Numbered from the stretch's first letter, positions 38,729 to 47,952 are shown. The stretch: DNA of 64,000 bases from Aeromonas hydrophila subsp. hydrophila ATCC 7966 (GCF_000014805.1 NC_008570.1:662501-726500), one strand, 5' to 3'. Made by a program: numbers and translations. The notes: generated by a model not told the origin, from the letters alone.

Positions 38729-39763
38729 TTGTCCTGTTTGCAGGTTGAAAATGTCAGTTGCCGTTACAACGGCCGCAATGTGCTGGAACTGCTCTCCCTG
38801 ACGGTGGCAGACAACGAGATCGTCTGCCTGCTGGGGGCGAGCGGCTGCGGCAAGACCACGCTGCTCAAGGCCATCGCCGGCCTGCTGCCGCTGGCGGAGG
38901 GCACGATCCGCCTCGGCGATACCCTGCTCGACGGGCCGGGTGCCAGCGTGCCGCCCGAGGCGCGCAACATCGGCATGATCTTTCAGGATTACGCCCTCTT
39001 TCCCCACCTGACGGTGGCCGACAATGTCGGCTTTGGCCTGACCAAGCTCGATCGCCGTGCCCGTCAGCAACAGGTTGAAGAGGCGCTGGCGCTGGTCAAT
39101 CTGCAGGGGTTGGGAGATCGCTATCCGCACCAGCTCTCCGGTGGCCAGCAGCAGCGGGTGGCCATCGCCCGGGCGCTGGTATGCAAGCCGCGGCTGATGC
39201 TGCTGGATGAACCTTTCTCCAACATCGACACCCAGGTGCGGATGAAGTTGATCCTCGAGATCCGCGCCCTGCTCAAGCAGCAGGGGATCGGCGCCATCTT
39301 CGTCAGCCACAGCAAGGAAGAGGCCTTTGCCTTCGCCGATCGGCTGGCGCTGTTTCGCGCGGGTCACATCGAGCAGGTGGGCCAGCCGGAGCAGCTCTAT
39401 CGCCGCCCGCAGAACCGCTTCGTGGCGGAGTTTCTCGGCGGGGTCAATTACCTGGCGGCCGAGGTGGTGGACAGCCACTGCGTGCGCACGGCACTCGGGG
39501 TCATCTGCGGCAGCGAGCCCCATGGCCGGGCAGTGGGTGAGCTGCTGCAATTGATGCTCAGGCCCCAGCAGCTGCTGCTGGAAAGCGCCGCGGATGGAGA
39601 GCTCAAGGTGGTGGAGCAGCAGTTCCTCGGCCATCACTGCCGGGTGCTGTTCGAGAGTGGCGAGCTGCGGCTGGAGGCGAGCATCGGCGAGCCGCTGGAG
39701 GGCGCGCGGGCGCGGGTCAGAGTAACGCCCCACGTACTGGTGTTGTTTGACCCTTTACCCTGA
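38729..39763 (+). CDS. fbpC: Iron(III) ABC transporter ATP-binding protein
   Basis: A 344-residue ATPase. Walker A is GASGCGKTT, the signature [15 protein letters not shown], Walker B LMLLDEPFSNID and the switch His in FVSHSKEEAF. The C-terminal ~100 residues form the TOBE-like regulatory extension of FbpC and related transporters. I start at TTG 38729 because AGGAAG lies six bases before it and the sequence then reads SCLQVENVSCRY; ATG 38714 is an alternative that would place that site inside the gene. It is the last gene of fbpABC. Confidence 0.88.
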   Translation: MSCLQVENVSCRYNGRNVLELLSLTVADNEIVCLLGASGCGKTTLLKAIAGLLPLAEGTIRLGDTLLDGPGASVPPEARNIGMIFQDYALFPHLTVADNVGFGLTKLDRRARQQQVEEALALVNLQGLGDRYPHQLSGGQQQRVAIARALVCKPRLMLLDEPFSNIDTQVRMKLILEIRALLKQQGIGAIFVSHSKEEAFAFADRLALFRAGHIEQVGQPEQLYRRPQNRFVAEFLGGVNYLAAEVVDSHCVRTALGVICGSEPHGRAVGELLQLMLRPQQLLLESAADGELKVVEQQFLGHHCRVLFESGELRLEASIGEPLEGARARVRVTPHVLVLFDPLP

Positions 39764-39866
39764 ACGCGTGATATCGTCGTGAAATCAATGAACTGGAACC
39801 GCGCTGGTTTATAATCGCGCAACGCTAACCGCCCATATCGCCAATGTCTGTTCAGGGGAGAGATAT

Positions 39867-40772
39867 ATGAAAGCCCAAGCCGGGATCTGTGCCGAGCCCA
39901 ATCTGCACGCCCTCTATCTGATGTTCAACCGCACCGGTGACGCCGCCGAGCTGGTAGCCCGTCTGGCCGGGTTGCCGGCCCTGTGGGAGGCGGTGGCCGC
40001 CGATTTCCCCGCTGCCGGCTTCAGCGGTCTGGTGGCCGTCGGTGCCGATGCCTGGGATGGCCTCTATCCTGCCGCCCGTCCGCCCCAGTTCCGCGGCTTC
40101 ATGGCGCAATCCGCCAACGGCCAGGAGGCGCCCAATACCCCGTTCGATCTGTTCGTGCAACTGCGCGCCGATCGGGTCGATGTGCTGCATCACGCCGGTC
40201 AGCGCGTCATGGCCCTGCTGGCGGGGTTGGTGGCGCTGGCGGAAGAGGTGCGCGGTTTTCGCAACCTCGACTGCCGCGATCTGACCGGTTTCGTCGACGG
40301 CACCGAGAACCCGCAGGATGAGCACCGCGCCGAAGTGGCGCTGCTGGCCGGCGGCGAGTTTGCCGGCGGCTCCTACATCCACGTGCAGCGCTGGGTCCAC
40401 GCCATGAGCGACTGGGAGAAGCTGGCACTGAAGGAGCAGGAAGACATCATAGGTCGCACCAAGGTCGACAACATCGAGTACGAGTCGGCCGACAAGCCGC
40501 TGACCGCCCACATCAAGCGGGTCAACCTCAAGACCCCGAAGGGCGAGTCCATGGAGATACTGCGCCAGAGCATGCCCTGGGGCACCATGACAGAGCAGGG
40601 GCTCTACTTCATCTCCTGCTGCCGCACCCCGCAGCACTTCAACGCCATGCTGGCCAGCATGTACAAGGGGGAGGGCAGTCACTTCGATCACCTGCTGCGC
40701 TTCACCAAAGCGGTGACCGGCGCAGCCTTCTTCGCCCCTTCAGAAGATTTTCTGGTGGCGCAGGGCAAATAA
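39867..40772 (+). CDS. yfeX: Dye-decolourising (DyP) type haem peroxidase, YfeX-like
   Basis: A 301-residue DyP-family peroxidase of the YfeX type. The GFVDGTENP motif holds the distal catalytic Asp, and the proximal His is in AHIKRVN. The C terminus LLRFTKAVTGAAFFAPSEDF is usual. It lacks a Tat signal and is therefore cytoplasmic like YfeX, which uses haem or porphyrinogens. Adjacent to fbpABC, but transcribed from its own region (TATAAT-like at about 39810). The shared terminator at 40796 separates it from argR. Confidence 0.88.
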   Translation: MKAQAGICAEPNLHALYLMFNRTGDAAELVARLAGLPALWEAVAADFPAAGFSGLVAVGADAWDGLYPAARPPQFRGFMAQSANGQEAPNTPFDLFVQLRADRVDVLHHAGQRVMALLAGLVALAEEVRGFRNLDCRDLTGFVDGTENPQDEHRAEVALLAGGEFAGGSYIHVQRWVHAMSDWEKLALKEQEDIIGRTKVDNIEYESADKPLTAHIKRVNLKTPKGESMEILRQSMPWGTMTEQGLYFISCCRTPQHFNAMLASMYKGEGSHFDHLLRFTKAVTGAAFFAPSEDFLVAQGK

Positions 40773-40795
40773 GGCTCGCCCACCTGCAGATAACA

Positions 40796-40821
40796 AAAAT
40801 CCCGGCCTTGGCCGGGATTTT
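40796..40821. terminator. Bidirectional terminator between yfeX and argR
   Basis: A 12-bp stem AAAATCCCGGCC with its perfect complement and a two-base centre, AT-rich on both ends, so it can act for both converging genes. Confidence 0.85.
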
Positions 40822-40858
40822 GCGTTTTGGCTGGACCGCGATGACGCGGCGGCAACCA

Positions 40859-41329
40859 TTACGGCGTCTGTTCGAACAGCTCGAGGGCGGAGAGGTAGAG
40901 CTCTTCGATGTCGGTGTCGCTGGTCGGGGTGATGAAAATGGTGTCGTCACCGGCGATGGTGCCGAGGATCCCTTCGGCCTTGCCGAGGGAGTCGAGCAGG
41001 CGGGCGATCAGCTGGGCCGCACCCGGGCTGGTGTGGATCACCACCAGGGCACCGTTGTGGTCGACATCCAGCACCAGATTCTTGAGCGGGCTGGAGGTGG
41101 TGGGCACGCCCAGTTCCACCGGCAGGCAGTAGACCATCTCCATCTTGGCATTGCGGGTGCGAACGGCGCCGAAGCGGCTCAGCATGCGCGATACCTTGGA
41201 CTGGTTGATGTTTTCGAAGCCCATCTCTTGCAGGGCAGTCACTATCTCTGCCTGGGAGCCAAATCGTTCTTCTTTCAGCAAGGCTTTAAAGGCCTTGGCC
41301 AGTTTTTCTTGCTTGTCGTTATGCTTCAT
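40859..41329 (-). CDS. argR: Arginine repressor
   Basis: A 156-residue ArgR. The N-terminal winged helix reads [21 protein letters not shown] with the recognition region [21 protein letters not shown], split here. The C-terminal hexamerisation and arginine-binding domain carries [15 protein letters not shown] and [12 protein letters not shown] with the arginine-contacting Asp residues. ATG 41329 ([17 protein letters not shown]) is chosen; the longer open frame runs into the intergenic regulatory region. It is divergent from artP with an ARG box between them, so it probably controls itself and the transporter. Confidence 0.93.
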   Translation of the reverse strand: MKHNDKQEKLAKAFKALLKEERFGSQAEIVTALQEMGFENINQSKVSRMLSRFGAVRTRNAKMEMVYCLPVELGVPTTSSPLKNLVLDVDHNGALVVIHTSPGAAQLIARLLDSLGKAEGILGTIAGDDTIFITPTSDTDIEELYLSALELFEQTP

Positions 41330-41441
41330 CTTGGACTCACGAATGAGGAGGTTTGGCTGCCTGTCACGCTCAGGCGGCAGATATGAACAGCGTGCCCATT
41401 TTGCATTCATATGCCTATTTTTGCAAGGAAGCGGCGCTTGT

Positions 41442-41459
41442 TCTGCATATTGATTCAAA
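41442..41459. promoter_or_regulatory. ARG box between argR and artP
   Basis: TCTGCATATTGATTCAAA matches the 18-base ARG consensus (WNTGAATWWWWATTCANW) at 14 of 16 fixed positions. A weaker half-site with ATTCA (41405-41409) lies nearby. Control of both directions is expected. Confidence 0.72.
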
Positions 41460-41530
41460 TATAGCTTGCATCCACCCATGCCAGCGTTAGAATCAGGACG
41501 AAATTTTGAAAACTTATTCAATTGGGCTGT

Positions 41531-42271
41531 ATGGGTATTGAATTAATCGGTATCGAAAAATCCTGGCACAAGGTGCCGGTACTGCAACAGGTCAGCTTTC
41601 GGACCGCTCCCGGTGAGACCTTGGTGCTGCTGGGCCCGAGCGGTGCCGGCAAGAGTTCTCTGCTGCGCATGATGAACCTGCTGGACACCCCGGATGCCGG
41701 TGTTCTGCGCATCGGTGAAAGTGAATTTTCTTTCCCGTCCAGCCTCTCCACCGCCGAGTTCAACCGCCAGACCCAGGCGCTGCGGCGCAAGGTGGGCATG
41801 GTGTTCCAGCAGTACAATCTGTGGCCCCATCTCACCGTGATGGAGAACCTCATCGAGGCGCCGGTCAAGCTGCTCGGCATGAGCAAGGCGGCGGCCATGG
41901 AGAAGGGGGGCTATCTGCTGGCCCAGCTGCAACTGGCCGACAAGCGCGACGCCTGGCCGGCTCGGCTGTCTGGTGGTCAGCAGCAGCGGGTAGCCATCGC
42001 CCGTACCCTGATGATGGACCCCCAGGTGCTGCTGTTTGACGAACCGACCGCAGCACTCGACCCCGAGATCACCAAGGAAGTGGCGGAGATCATCCGCAAC
42101 CTGGGCCAGACCGGGATCACCCAGGTAGTGGTGACCCACGAGGTGGAGTTCGCCCGCAAGGTGGCCAGCCAGGTGATCTATCTGGAGAAGGGGCGGATCA
42201 TCGAAGCCGGCTCCGCCGCCATTTTCCAAGCCCCGCAAACCAGCCGGTTTGCCGAATTCTTGATGCATTGA
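41531..42271 (+). CDS. artP: Arginine ABC transporter ATP-binding protein
   Basis: A 246-residue ATPase of the polar amino acid class. Walker A is GPSGAGKSS, signature [15 protein letters not shown], Walker [13 protein letters not shown], switch His [13 protein letters not shown] 41531 is chosen; TTG 41522 is a less likely start three codons earlier. It opens the artPJQM operon, and binding-protein and permease genes follow. The region upstream carries the ARG box, so ArgR repression by arginine is expected. Confidence 0.9.
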   Translation: MGIELIGIEKSWHKVPVLQQVSFRTAPGETLVLLGPSGAGKSSLLRMMNLLDTPDAGVLRIGESEFSFPSSLSTAEFNRQTQALRRKVGMVFQQYNLWPHLTVMENLIEAPVKLLGMSKAAAMEKGGYLLAQLQLADKRDAWPARLSGGQQQRVAIARTLMMDPQVLLFDEPTAALDPEITKEVAEIIRNLGQTGITQVVVTHEVEFARKVASQVIYLEKGRIIEAGSAAIFQAPQTSRFAEFLMH

Positions 42272-42296
42272 TATTCAAATCGATAAGGAAGCTGTC

Positions 42297-43034
42297 ATGA
42301 AAAAGAGTCTGTTGCTGGTCGCCGCCATGGGCCTGCTGAGCACCTCGGTGCTGGCCAAGGAGATCAAGTTCGCCACCGAGGCCACCTACGCGCCGTTCGA
42401 ATACCTGGACGACAAGAACGAGTTCCAGGGTTTTGACATCGATCTGGCCCGCGCCATCTGTGAACAGGCCAAGCTGGAGTGCAGCTTCCACAACCAGGCC
42501 TTCGACAGCCTGATCCCCAGCCTGAAATTCCGTCGCTATGACGCCGCCATCGCCGCCATGGACGTGACCCCGGAGCGGGCCGCCCAGGTCGATTTCTCCG
42601 ACATCTATTACCAGAACTCCGCGGTGTTCGTGACCAAGAAGGGCGCCTTCAAGGGGCCGGAAGAGCTGGTGGACAAGACCGTCGGCGTGCAGAACGGCAC
42701 TTCCCACCAGTCCTATCTGGTTGACAACTGGGTGAGCAAGGGTCTGCTGACCGTACCTTACGCCAGCTACCAGAGCGCCTTCCTCGACATGATGAACGGC
42801 CGCACCGACGGCGTGTTTGCCGATACCGCAGTTGCCGCCGACTGGCTCAAGCAGCACAAGGAGTATGCCGTTATCGGCACGCCGGTGACTGACGCGAAGT
42901 ACTTCGGTACCGGTTTTGGCATCGCGGTGGCCAAGGGCAATCAGGAGCTGCTGACTCAGCTGAACAAGGGGCTGGCCGACATCAAGGCCAACGGCACCTA
43001 TCAGAAGATCTACGACAAATATTTCGCGCACTAA
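42297..43034 (+). CDS. artJ: Arginine-binding periplasmic protein
   Basis: A 245-residue family-3 solute-binding protein. Signal peptide MKKSLLLVAAMGLLSTSVLA, then KEIKFATEATYAPFEYLDDKN, the usual start of ArtI/ArtJ/HisJ mature chains, split here. Ligand-binding style segments include GFDIDLARAICEQAKLEC and AAIAAMDVTPERAAQVDFS. The gene order P-J-Q-M equals the E. coli art locus. Arginine is likely because of ArgR context; ArtI versus ArtJ is not separable. Confidence 0.9.
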   Translation: MKKSLLLVAAMGLLSTSVLAKEIKFATEATYAPFEYLDDKNEFQGFDIDLARAICEQAKLECSFHNQAFDSLIPSLKFRRYDAAIAAMDVTPERAAQVDFSDIYYQNSAVFVTKKGAFKGPEELVDKTVGVQNGTSHQSYLVDNWVSKGLLTVPYASYQSAFLDMMNGRTDGVFADTAVAADWLKQHKEYAVIGTPVTDAKYFGTGFGIAVAKGNQELLTQLNKGLADIKANGTYQKIYDKYFAH

Positions 43035-43037
43035 GCC

Positions 43038-43688
43038 ATGTTGAGCCTGTTGTTGGATGCAGCCTGGATGACCCTCGGGCTGGCCTTGGCATCCCTGGTC
43101 GGGGGCATGGTGCTGGCGCTGGCGTTCAGCGCCGCCGAACTGAGCAAGCAGCGCGCGCTGGTGTGGCCGGTGGCCACCCTCACCACGCTGATCCGAGGGT
43201 TGCCCGAGCTGCTGGTGGTGCTGTTCATCTACTTCGGCTCGACCCAGGTGCTGTTCCTCATCACCGGTGAGTATGTGGAGTTCAGCCCGTTCGCCTGCGG
43301 CGTACTGGCGCTCTCCCTGCTGTTCGCCAGCTACGCCACCCAGACCCTGCGGGCCGCCCTCAATGCGGTGCCCGCCGGGCAGCGGCTGGCGGCACTGGCG
43401 CTCGGCCTTGGCAAGCGTCACATCTTCTTTCGCATCGTGCTGCCCCAGGCGTGGCGGCACGCCCTGCCGGGGCTCGGCAATCAGTGGCTGGTGCTGCTCA
43501 AGGATACCGCACTGGTCTCCCTCATCGGGGTGAACGAGATGATGCGCCAGGCCCAGATGGCCTCGGCCAGTACCTATCAACCCTTCACCTGGTATGCCGC
43601 GGCGGCCCTCATCTACCTGGCCATCAGCCTGGTGAGTGAGTTTGGCTTGAAGCAGGCGTCCCGTTACACCCGTCGTTACGGAGGCTGA
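43038..43688 (+). CDS. artQ: Arginine ABC transporter permease ArtQ
   Basis: A 216-residue permease with about five helices and the EAA loop LGLGKRHIFFRIVLPQAWR typical of polar amino acid transporters. It starts 3 bases after the artJ stop and pairs with ArtM to form the channel. The GLPELLVVLFIYFG segment is typical of ArtQ/HisQ. Confidence 0.88.
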   Translation: MLSLLLDAAWMTLGLALASLVGGMVLALAFSAAELSKQRALVWPVATLTTLIRGLPELLVVLFIYFGSTQVLFLITGEYVEFSPFACGVLALSLLFASYATQTLRAALNAVPAGQRLAALALGLGKRHIFFRIVLPQAWRHALPGLGNQWLVLLKDTALVSLIGVNEMMRQAQMASASTYQPFTWYAAAALIYLAISLVSEFGLKQASRYTRRYGG

Positions 43689-43690
43689 TC

Positions 43691-44353
43691 ATGCAGGATT
43701 ACCTGATGACCCTGCTGGGTGGCCTGGCGATTACCCTGCAACTCACGGCATTCAGCCTGCTGCTCGGTGTGCTGATGGCAGCAGCCATGACCTGGGTGCT
43801 GGAGCGTCGCATTCCGGTGGTGACCCAGCTGGTGCAGCTGTGGGTGCTGATCTTCACCGGCACGCCGCTGCTGATCCAGATCTTCCTCATCTACTACGGG
43901 CCGGGCCAGTTTGCCTGGCTCAAAGAGGGGCCGCTCTGGCCGCTGCTCAAGCAGCCCTGGTTCTGCGCCGTGCTGGCGCTCGGCTTCAATACCGCCGCCT
44001 ACTCCACCCGGCTGTTCAAGGGGGCGCTCGATGCGATCCCGGCCGGTGAGGTAGAGGCCTGCCGCGCGCTCGGCTTCTCCGCCGGCCAGACTTTGTGGAT
44101 GAAGGTGCGTCACGCCGCCCGGCGGCTGGTGCCCGCCTACTCCAACGAGGTGATCCTGGTGCTCAAGGGGAGTTCGCTCGCCAGTACCATCACCATCATG
44201 GATGTGATGGGGCTGGCCCAGCGCCTCAATGCCCAGACCTATGACACCCTGGCGGTGTTCACCGTGGCCGGTGCCCTCTACCTGACCATGAACGGATTGT
44301 TAACAATTGGTTTTCGTTGGTGTGAACGCAGGGCGCTGGCCTTCCAGGGCTGA
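43691..44353 (+). CDS. artM: Arginine ABC transporter permease ArtM
   Basis: A 220-residue permease, second channel subunit. The N terminus MQDYLMTLLGGLAITLQLT and the FTGTPLLIQIFLIYYGPGQ segment match ArtM. The EAA region ALGFSAGQTLWMKVRHAARR is present. It starts two bases after artQ and is last in the operon, followed by a hairpin terminator. Confidence 0.88.
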   Translation: MQDYLMTLLGGLAITLQLTAFSLLLGVLMAAAMTWVLERRIPVVTQLVQLWVLIFTGTPLLIQIFLIYYGPGQFAWLKEGPLWPLLKQPWFCAVLALGFNTAAYSTRLFKGALDAIPAGEVEACRALGFSAGQTLWMKVRHAARRLVPAYSNEVILVLKGSSLASTITIMDVMGLAQRLNAQTYDTLAVFTVAGALYLTMNGLLTIGFRWCERRALAFQG

Positions 44354-44379
44354 AGTCGGTAGATCTACCTATTAATGGT

Positions 44380-44421
44380 GAGGGGAAGTGCAGGAAATCT
44401 GTGCTTCCCCTCCAATTTTTT
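44380..44421 (+). terminator. Terminator of artPJQM
   Basis: Stem GAGGGGAAG/CTTCCCCTC around a partly paired loop, then CAATTTTTT. It lies 26 bases after the artM stop. Confidence 0.72.
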
Positions 44422-44574
44422 GCATTTCCCCCCATTTTTATTCGCCGCCTGTTTATTGGCTCACAGAACCTGTGATTACAACTGTTATCAGATTGTTTTT
44501 TAGGGGGGGATCCTTTAAGGTTGGGCGCACAACAAGAAACAACCTTAAACCTACGCTTAAACATGGAGTTGATC

Positions 44575-45510
44575 ATGAAAGTTGCCGTTCTGGGTGCCGC
44601 CGGTGGCATCGGCCAAGCCCTCGCTCTGCTGTTGAAAAACCGTCTGCCTGCTGGTTCCGAATTGAGCCTGTATGACATCGCTCCGGTGACCCCGGGCGTG
44701 GCGGTCGATCTGAGCCATATCCCGACTGACGTGAAAGTAAAAGGTTTCTGCGGTGAAGATCCGAGCCCGGCTCTGGTCGGCGCCGATGTCGTGCTGATCT
44801 CCGCCGGCGTGGCTCGCAAGCCCGGCATGGATCGTTCCGACCTGTTCAACATCAACGCCGGCATCGTCAAGAACCTGGTGGAAAAGTGCGCGGCCTCCTG
44901 CCCGAAAGCGCTGATTGGCATCATCACCAACCCGGTCAACACTACGGTCGCCATCGCTGCCGAAGTGCTGAAGAAAGCCGGTGTCTATGACAAGCGTCGC
45001 CTGTTCGGCGTCACCACTCTGGACGTGATCCGTGCCGAGACCTTCGTGGCCGAGGCCAAGGGTCTGAACGTCGACAAGGTGCGCGTCAACGTGATCGGTG
45101 GCCACAGTGGCGTGACCATTCTGCCGCTGCTCTCCCAGATTGAAGGTGCCAGCTTCACCGCTGACGAAGTGGCCGCCATGACCAAGCGTATCCAGAACGC
45201 CGGTACCGAAGTGGTGGAAGCCAAGGCCGGTGGCGGTTCCGCTACCCTCTCCATGGGCCAGGCTGCCTGCCGTTTCGGTCTGTCGCTCATCAAGGGTCTG
45301 CAGGGTGAAGCCAACGTCATCGAGTGCGCCTACGTGGAAGGCGACGGCAAACACGCCACCTTCTTTGCACAGCCGATCCTGCTGGGCAAGAACGGTGTCG
45401 AAACCGTGCTGGACTACGGCAAGCTGAGCGCCTTTGAACAAGAGGCGATGGATGGCATGCTGGCCACCCTGAAAGCCGATATCCAGCTGGGTGTCGAGTT
45501 CGTCAAGTAA
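44575..45510 (+). CDS. mdh: Malate dehydrogenase
   Basis: A 311-residue NAD-dependent malate dehydrogenase of the E. coli type. N-terminal nucleotide-binding motif [10 protein letters not shown], substrate Arg loop [15 protein letters not shown], catalytic pair in VIGGHSG (His177-type) and the NPVNTTV segment. It interconverts malate and oxaloacetate in the TCA cycle. ATG 44575 is preceded by GGAG. Its codon use is strongly biased, as expected for high expression. In E. coli argR and mdh are divergent neighbours; here the art operon lies between them, a nearby version of that arrangement. Confidence 0.95.
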   Translation: MKVAVLGAAGGIGQALALLLKNRLPAGSELSLYDIAPVTPGVAVDLSHIPTDVKVKGFCGEDPSPALVGADVVLISAGVARKPGMDRSDLFNINAGIVKNLVEKCAASCPKALIGIITNPVNTTVAIAAEVLKKAGVYDKRRLFGVTTLDVIRAETFVAEAKGLNVDKVRVNVIGGHSGVTILPLLSQIEGASFTADEVAAMTKRIQNAGTEVVEAKAGGGSATLSMGQAACRFGLSLIKGLQGEANVIECAYVEGDGKHATFFAQPILLGKNGVETVLDYGKLSAFEQEAMDGMLATLKADIQLGVEFVK

Positions 45511-45634
45511 GGTGTCCGGATGGACAGCAAGGGGAGCTTCGGCTCCCCTTTGTCGTTATGGTGACGGATGCAGGCGGCGCCGGCCTAAGGGGATGCCACC
45601 GGCTGCCGATAACAGGGTGCTGCAGGAGATCCTT

Positions 45635-46546
45635 ATGATGAAACCCATTACCCTTGTCGGCCTTCTCTGTTTGCTGACGCCCCCATTGCTGACGAGCCAG
45701 GCGCAGGGGGCCGAGCCTTCCGCCTCTGCCGCCGCCGCGACGAGCGGGGCCGTGGCCGCCTCCGCAGCGGCCAGCACGCCGGCGCAGCCGGAGGCGGCGG
45801 TGCCATCTGCTGCGGCCGCTGTGCCGGCGGCTGCGGATACCACGGCTCCACCATCGGCCAGTCCGGCGACGGCCGATGCGCCGGCAGCGGCCCCCATTCC
45901 TGCACCTGCCGCCACGGATAGTGGGCGCTCACCCAATAGCCGCCCCATGACCAGTACCCCGAGCAGCAGCAGTGGGCTGAATGTGGACAGCGGCACGCTG
46001 CAGGCGGTGCCGCTCTATCGCCAGGACGAGCTGCTCAACTGGATTGAGCAGGGGCGTCACCTGCAGCAGGTGAAGCAGGACAGGTGTCAGCTTACCCAGG
46101 ATATCGAGGTGCGGGCCGAGGTGATGAAGGTGCCTGCCTATCAGTTTTTGTGGGGGGACATGCTGGCCTGGGGGGTCTGTATCAAGCCCAATGCGGAGCT
46201 GGGGGTCAAATTCATGTGGGAGGCGGCCAATCAGGGGCTGGCGCCGGCACTGGAACAGCTGGGCCGTTACTACTGGAAAGGCACGCTGGTGCAAAAGGAT
46301 CTGCTCAAGGCTGAGACCCTGATGCGGGAGGCCGCCAGCCTGGGCTTCCAGCGGGCGCAGATAGAGTGGGTGGAGATGCTGCTGCAGGGAATGGGCAGCC
46401 CGCTCGACTATGAAGAGGCCTACCACTGGTTGCACAGCACGGTGATCGGCGACAAGGCGCTGCACCAGAAGGCGACCAGCCTGCTGAGCCGGCTCGGCAA
46501 CCGGATGCCGGCCAACGCCATCGCCCGTGCCAAGGCGATGCACTGA
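45635..46546 (+). CDS. motX: Polar flagellar motor stator-associated protein MotX, with Ala/Pro-rich extension
   Basis: A 303-residue protein. After a signal peptide (cleavage near AQGA) comes a ~95-residue stretch almost wholly of Ala, Ser, Pro and Thr, then from residue ~125 a core matching Vibrio MotX. Core marks are VPLYRQDELLNWIEQGRHLQ, then CQLTQDIEVRA, YQFLWGDMLAWGVC, and Sel1-type repeats LAPALEQLGRYYWKGTLVQKD, each split here, ending in GSPLDYEEAYHWLHS. MotX forms the T-ring with MotY and retains the sodium stator PomAB. Vibrio MotX lacks this linker. ATG 45635 has AGGAG; ATG 45638 is adjacent. Confidence 0.85.
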   Translation: MMKPITLVGLLCLLTPPLLTSQAQGAEPSASAAAATSGAVAASAAASTPAQPEAAVPSAAAAVPAAADTTAPPSASPATADAPAAAPIPAPAATDSGRSPNSRPMTSTPSSSSGLNVDSGTLQAVPLYRQDELLNWIEQGRHLQQVKQDRCQLTQDIEVRAEVMKVPAYQFLWGDMLAWGVCIKPNAELGVKFMWEAANQGLAPALEQLGRYYWKGTLVQKDLLKAETLMREAASLGFQRAQIEWVEMLLQGMGSPLDYEEAYHWLHSTVIGDKALHQKATSLLSRLGNRMPANAIARAKAMH

Positions 46547-46550
46547 GCCA

Positions 46551-46581
46551 AAAAAATGACCCACGGATCTGCATCCGTGGG
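46551..46581 (-). terminator. Terminator downstream of hmp (possibly bidirectional)
   Basis: Stem CCCACGGAT/ATCCGTGGG with loop CTGC; on the minus strand it leads into a tract of seven T three bases later. It lies 68 bases beyond the hmp stop and 5 beyond motX. Confidence 0.65.
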
Positions 46582-46648
46582 CCGGGAGGAGCCGGCCGCC
46601 GTGCCGTGACAGGCTGGCCCCTCATCTGGTTATAGTGATCAGATCGCC

Positions 46649-47842
46649 TTACAGATCTTGGTGGGGACCAAAAACTTCGTAATGGAGCTGGCCGGCCGGA
46701 ATGCCCGCCGCGATCAGCTGCTGCTTGACTGCCTGCATGAAGCCGACGGGACCGCAGAAGTAGTAGTGGGCCTGCGGCGTGATGCGATCCTTCACTGCTC
46801 TCAGATCCATGGTACCGGCAAAGTCGTACCCTTCGCCCTGCACGTCACTGCCCTGCGGCTCCCGATACCAGACCCGGCTCAGCAGGTTGGCGTTTTGGCG
46901 GGACTTTTGCTGAATATCCTCCCTGAAGGCATGCACAGCACCCTGTTCACAGGCGTGCAGCCAGGTGATGTCGGCCTGATGGCCCTTCGCCAGCAGTTGG
47001 TTGAGCATGCTCATCATCGGCGTGATACCCACACCGGCCGAGAGCAGCACCACCGGGGTATGGCCATCGGCTTTCAGGTAGAAGTCGCCGGTGGGGGGCA
47101 TCACCTCAATCTTGTCACCCGCTTGCAGATGATCGTGCAGCAGGTTGGAAACCTGACCCTGTGGCTCGCGCTTGACGCTGATGCGGTAGTGCTGGCCATT
47201 GGGCGCATCGGAGAGGGAGTACTGGCGGATCTCCTGATATTCCAGCTCGGGGTGGACCAGCTTGATGCTGAGGTACTGGCCCGGCTTGAAGTCCAGGACC
47301 GGCTTGCCATCCACCGGCGCCAGCAGGAAGGAGGTGATGAGTTCGCTCTCGACCCGCTTCTCCTTGATCAGGAAGGGGCGGGAACCCTGCCAGCCACCTG
47401 CCTGGCTCGCCTTCTCCTGATAAATCTCGCTCTCGCGGCCGATGAAGATGCTGGCGAGCACGCCATACGCCTTGCCCCAGGCATCCAGCACCTCGTCGGT
47501 GACCGCACTTCCACCCAATTCTTTGAGCGTGGCCAAGAGATGACTACCTACAATGTGATATTGTTCTGGCTGGATCAGGAAACCCGTGTGCTTGTGGGCG
47601 ATACGCTCCACGGCCCCGGCCAGTGCCCCCAGGTTGTCGATGTTCTTGGCATAGGCTGCCACCGCATTGAACAGCGCCAGCGGCTGGCCGCCGCTGCGCT
47701 GGTGCGCCAGGTTGAAAATGTCCTTCAGTTCGGGGTTATGGCTGAACATGCGCTGGTAGAAGTGCTGGGTGAGCGCGGGGCCCGCCGATTCGAGCAAAGG
47801 GATGGTGCTTTTGATGACGGCGATGGTGGCTTGGTCTAACAT
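46649..47842 (-). CDS. hmp: Flavohaemoglobin (nitric oxide dioxygenase)
   Basis: A 397-residue three-domain protein: globin domain (residues 1-140; NPELKDIFNLAHQ, proximal His in IAHKHTGFLI), FAD-binding domain (GQYLSIKL, RQYSLSDAP) and NAD-binding domain (VVLLSAGVGITPMMSML, YFCGPVGFM). It oxidises nitric oxide to nitrate using oxygen and NADH. ATG 47842 has AAGGA upstream. It is divergent from nsrR with NsrR-like repeats between, indicating repression relieved by nitric oxide. Confidence 0.94.
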   Translation of the reverse strand: MLDQATIAVIKSTIPLLESAGPALTQHFYQRMFSHNPELKDIFNLAHQRSGGQPLALFNAVAAYAKNIDNLGALAGAVERIAHKHTGFLIQPEQYHIVGSHLLATLKELGGSAVTDEVLDAWGKAYGVLASIFIGRESEIYQEKASQAGGWQGSRPFLIKEKRVESELITSFLLAPVDGKPVLDFKPGQYLSIKLVHPELEYQEIRQYSLSDAPNGQHYRISVKREPQGQVSNLLHDHLQAGDKIEVMPPTGDFYLKADGHTPVVLLSAGVGITPMMSMLNQLLAKGHQADITWLHACEQGAVHAFREDIQQKSRQNANLLSRVWYREPQGSDVQGEGYDFAGTMDLRAVKDRITPQAHYYFCGPVGFMQAVKQQLIAAGIPAGQLHYEVFGPHQDL

Positions 47843-47860
47843 AGGGGGTCCTTGCTAATT

Positions 47861-47904
47861 GAACATCTAAAATGTCACTTAATAAGCTGCATCCTAGATG
47901 TTTA
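47861..47904. promoter_or_regulatory. Two NsrR-like operators between hmp and nsrR
   Basis: Site 1 (47861-47881, reverse read starts AAGTGACATTTTAGATG) and site 2 (47884-47904, AAGCTGCATCCTAGATG) both resemble the NsrR consensus AAGATGCATTT-N-AAATGCATCTT in partial form, with repeated AGATG. Location in the hmp promoter is as expected. Confidence 0.6.
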
Positions 47905-47952
47905 TTTGATCTGAATCAATAATCAATTTCCGCGCGATGCGCCACAGGCACT

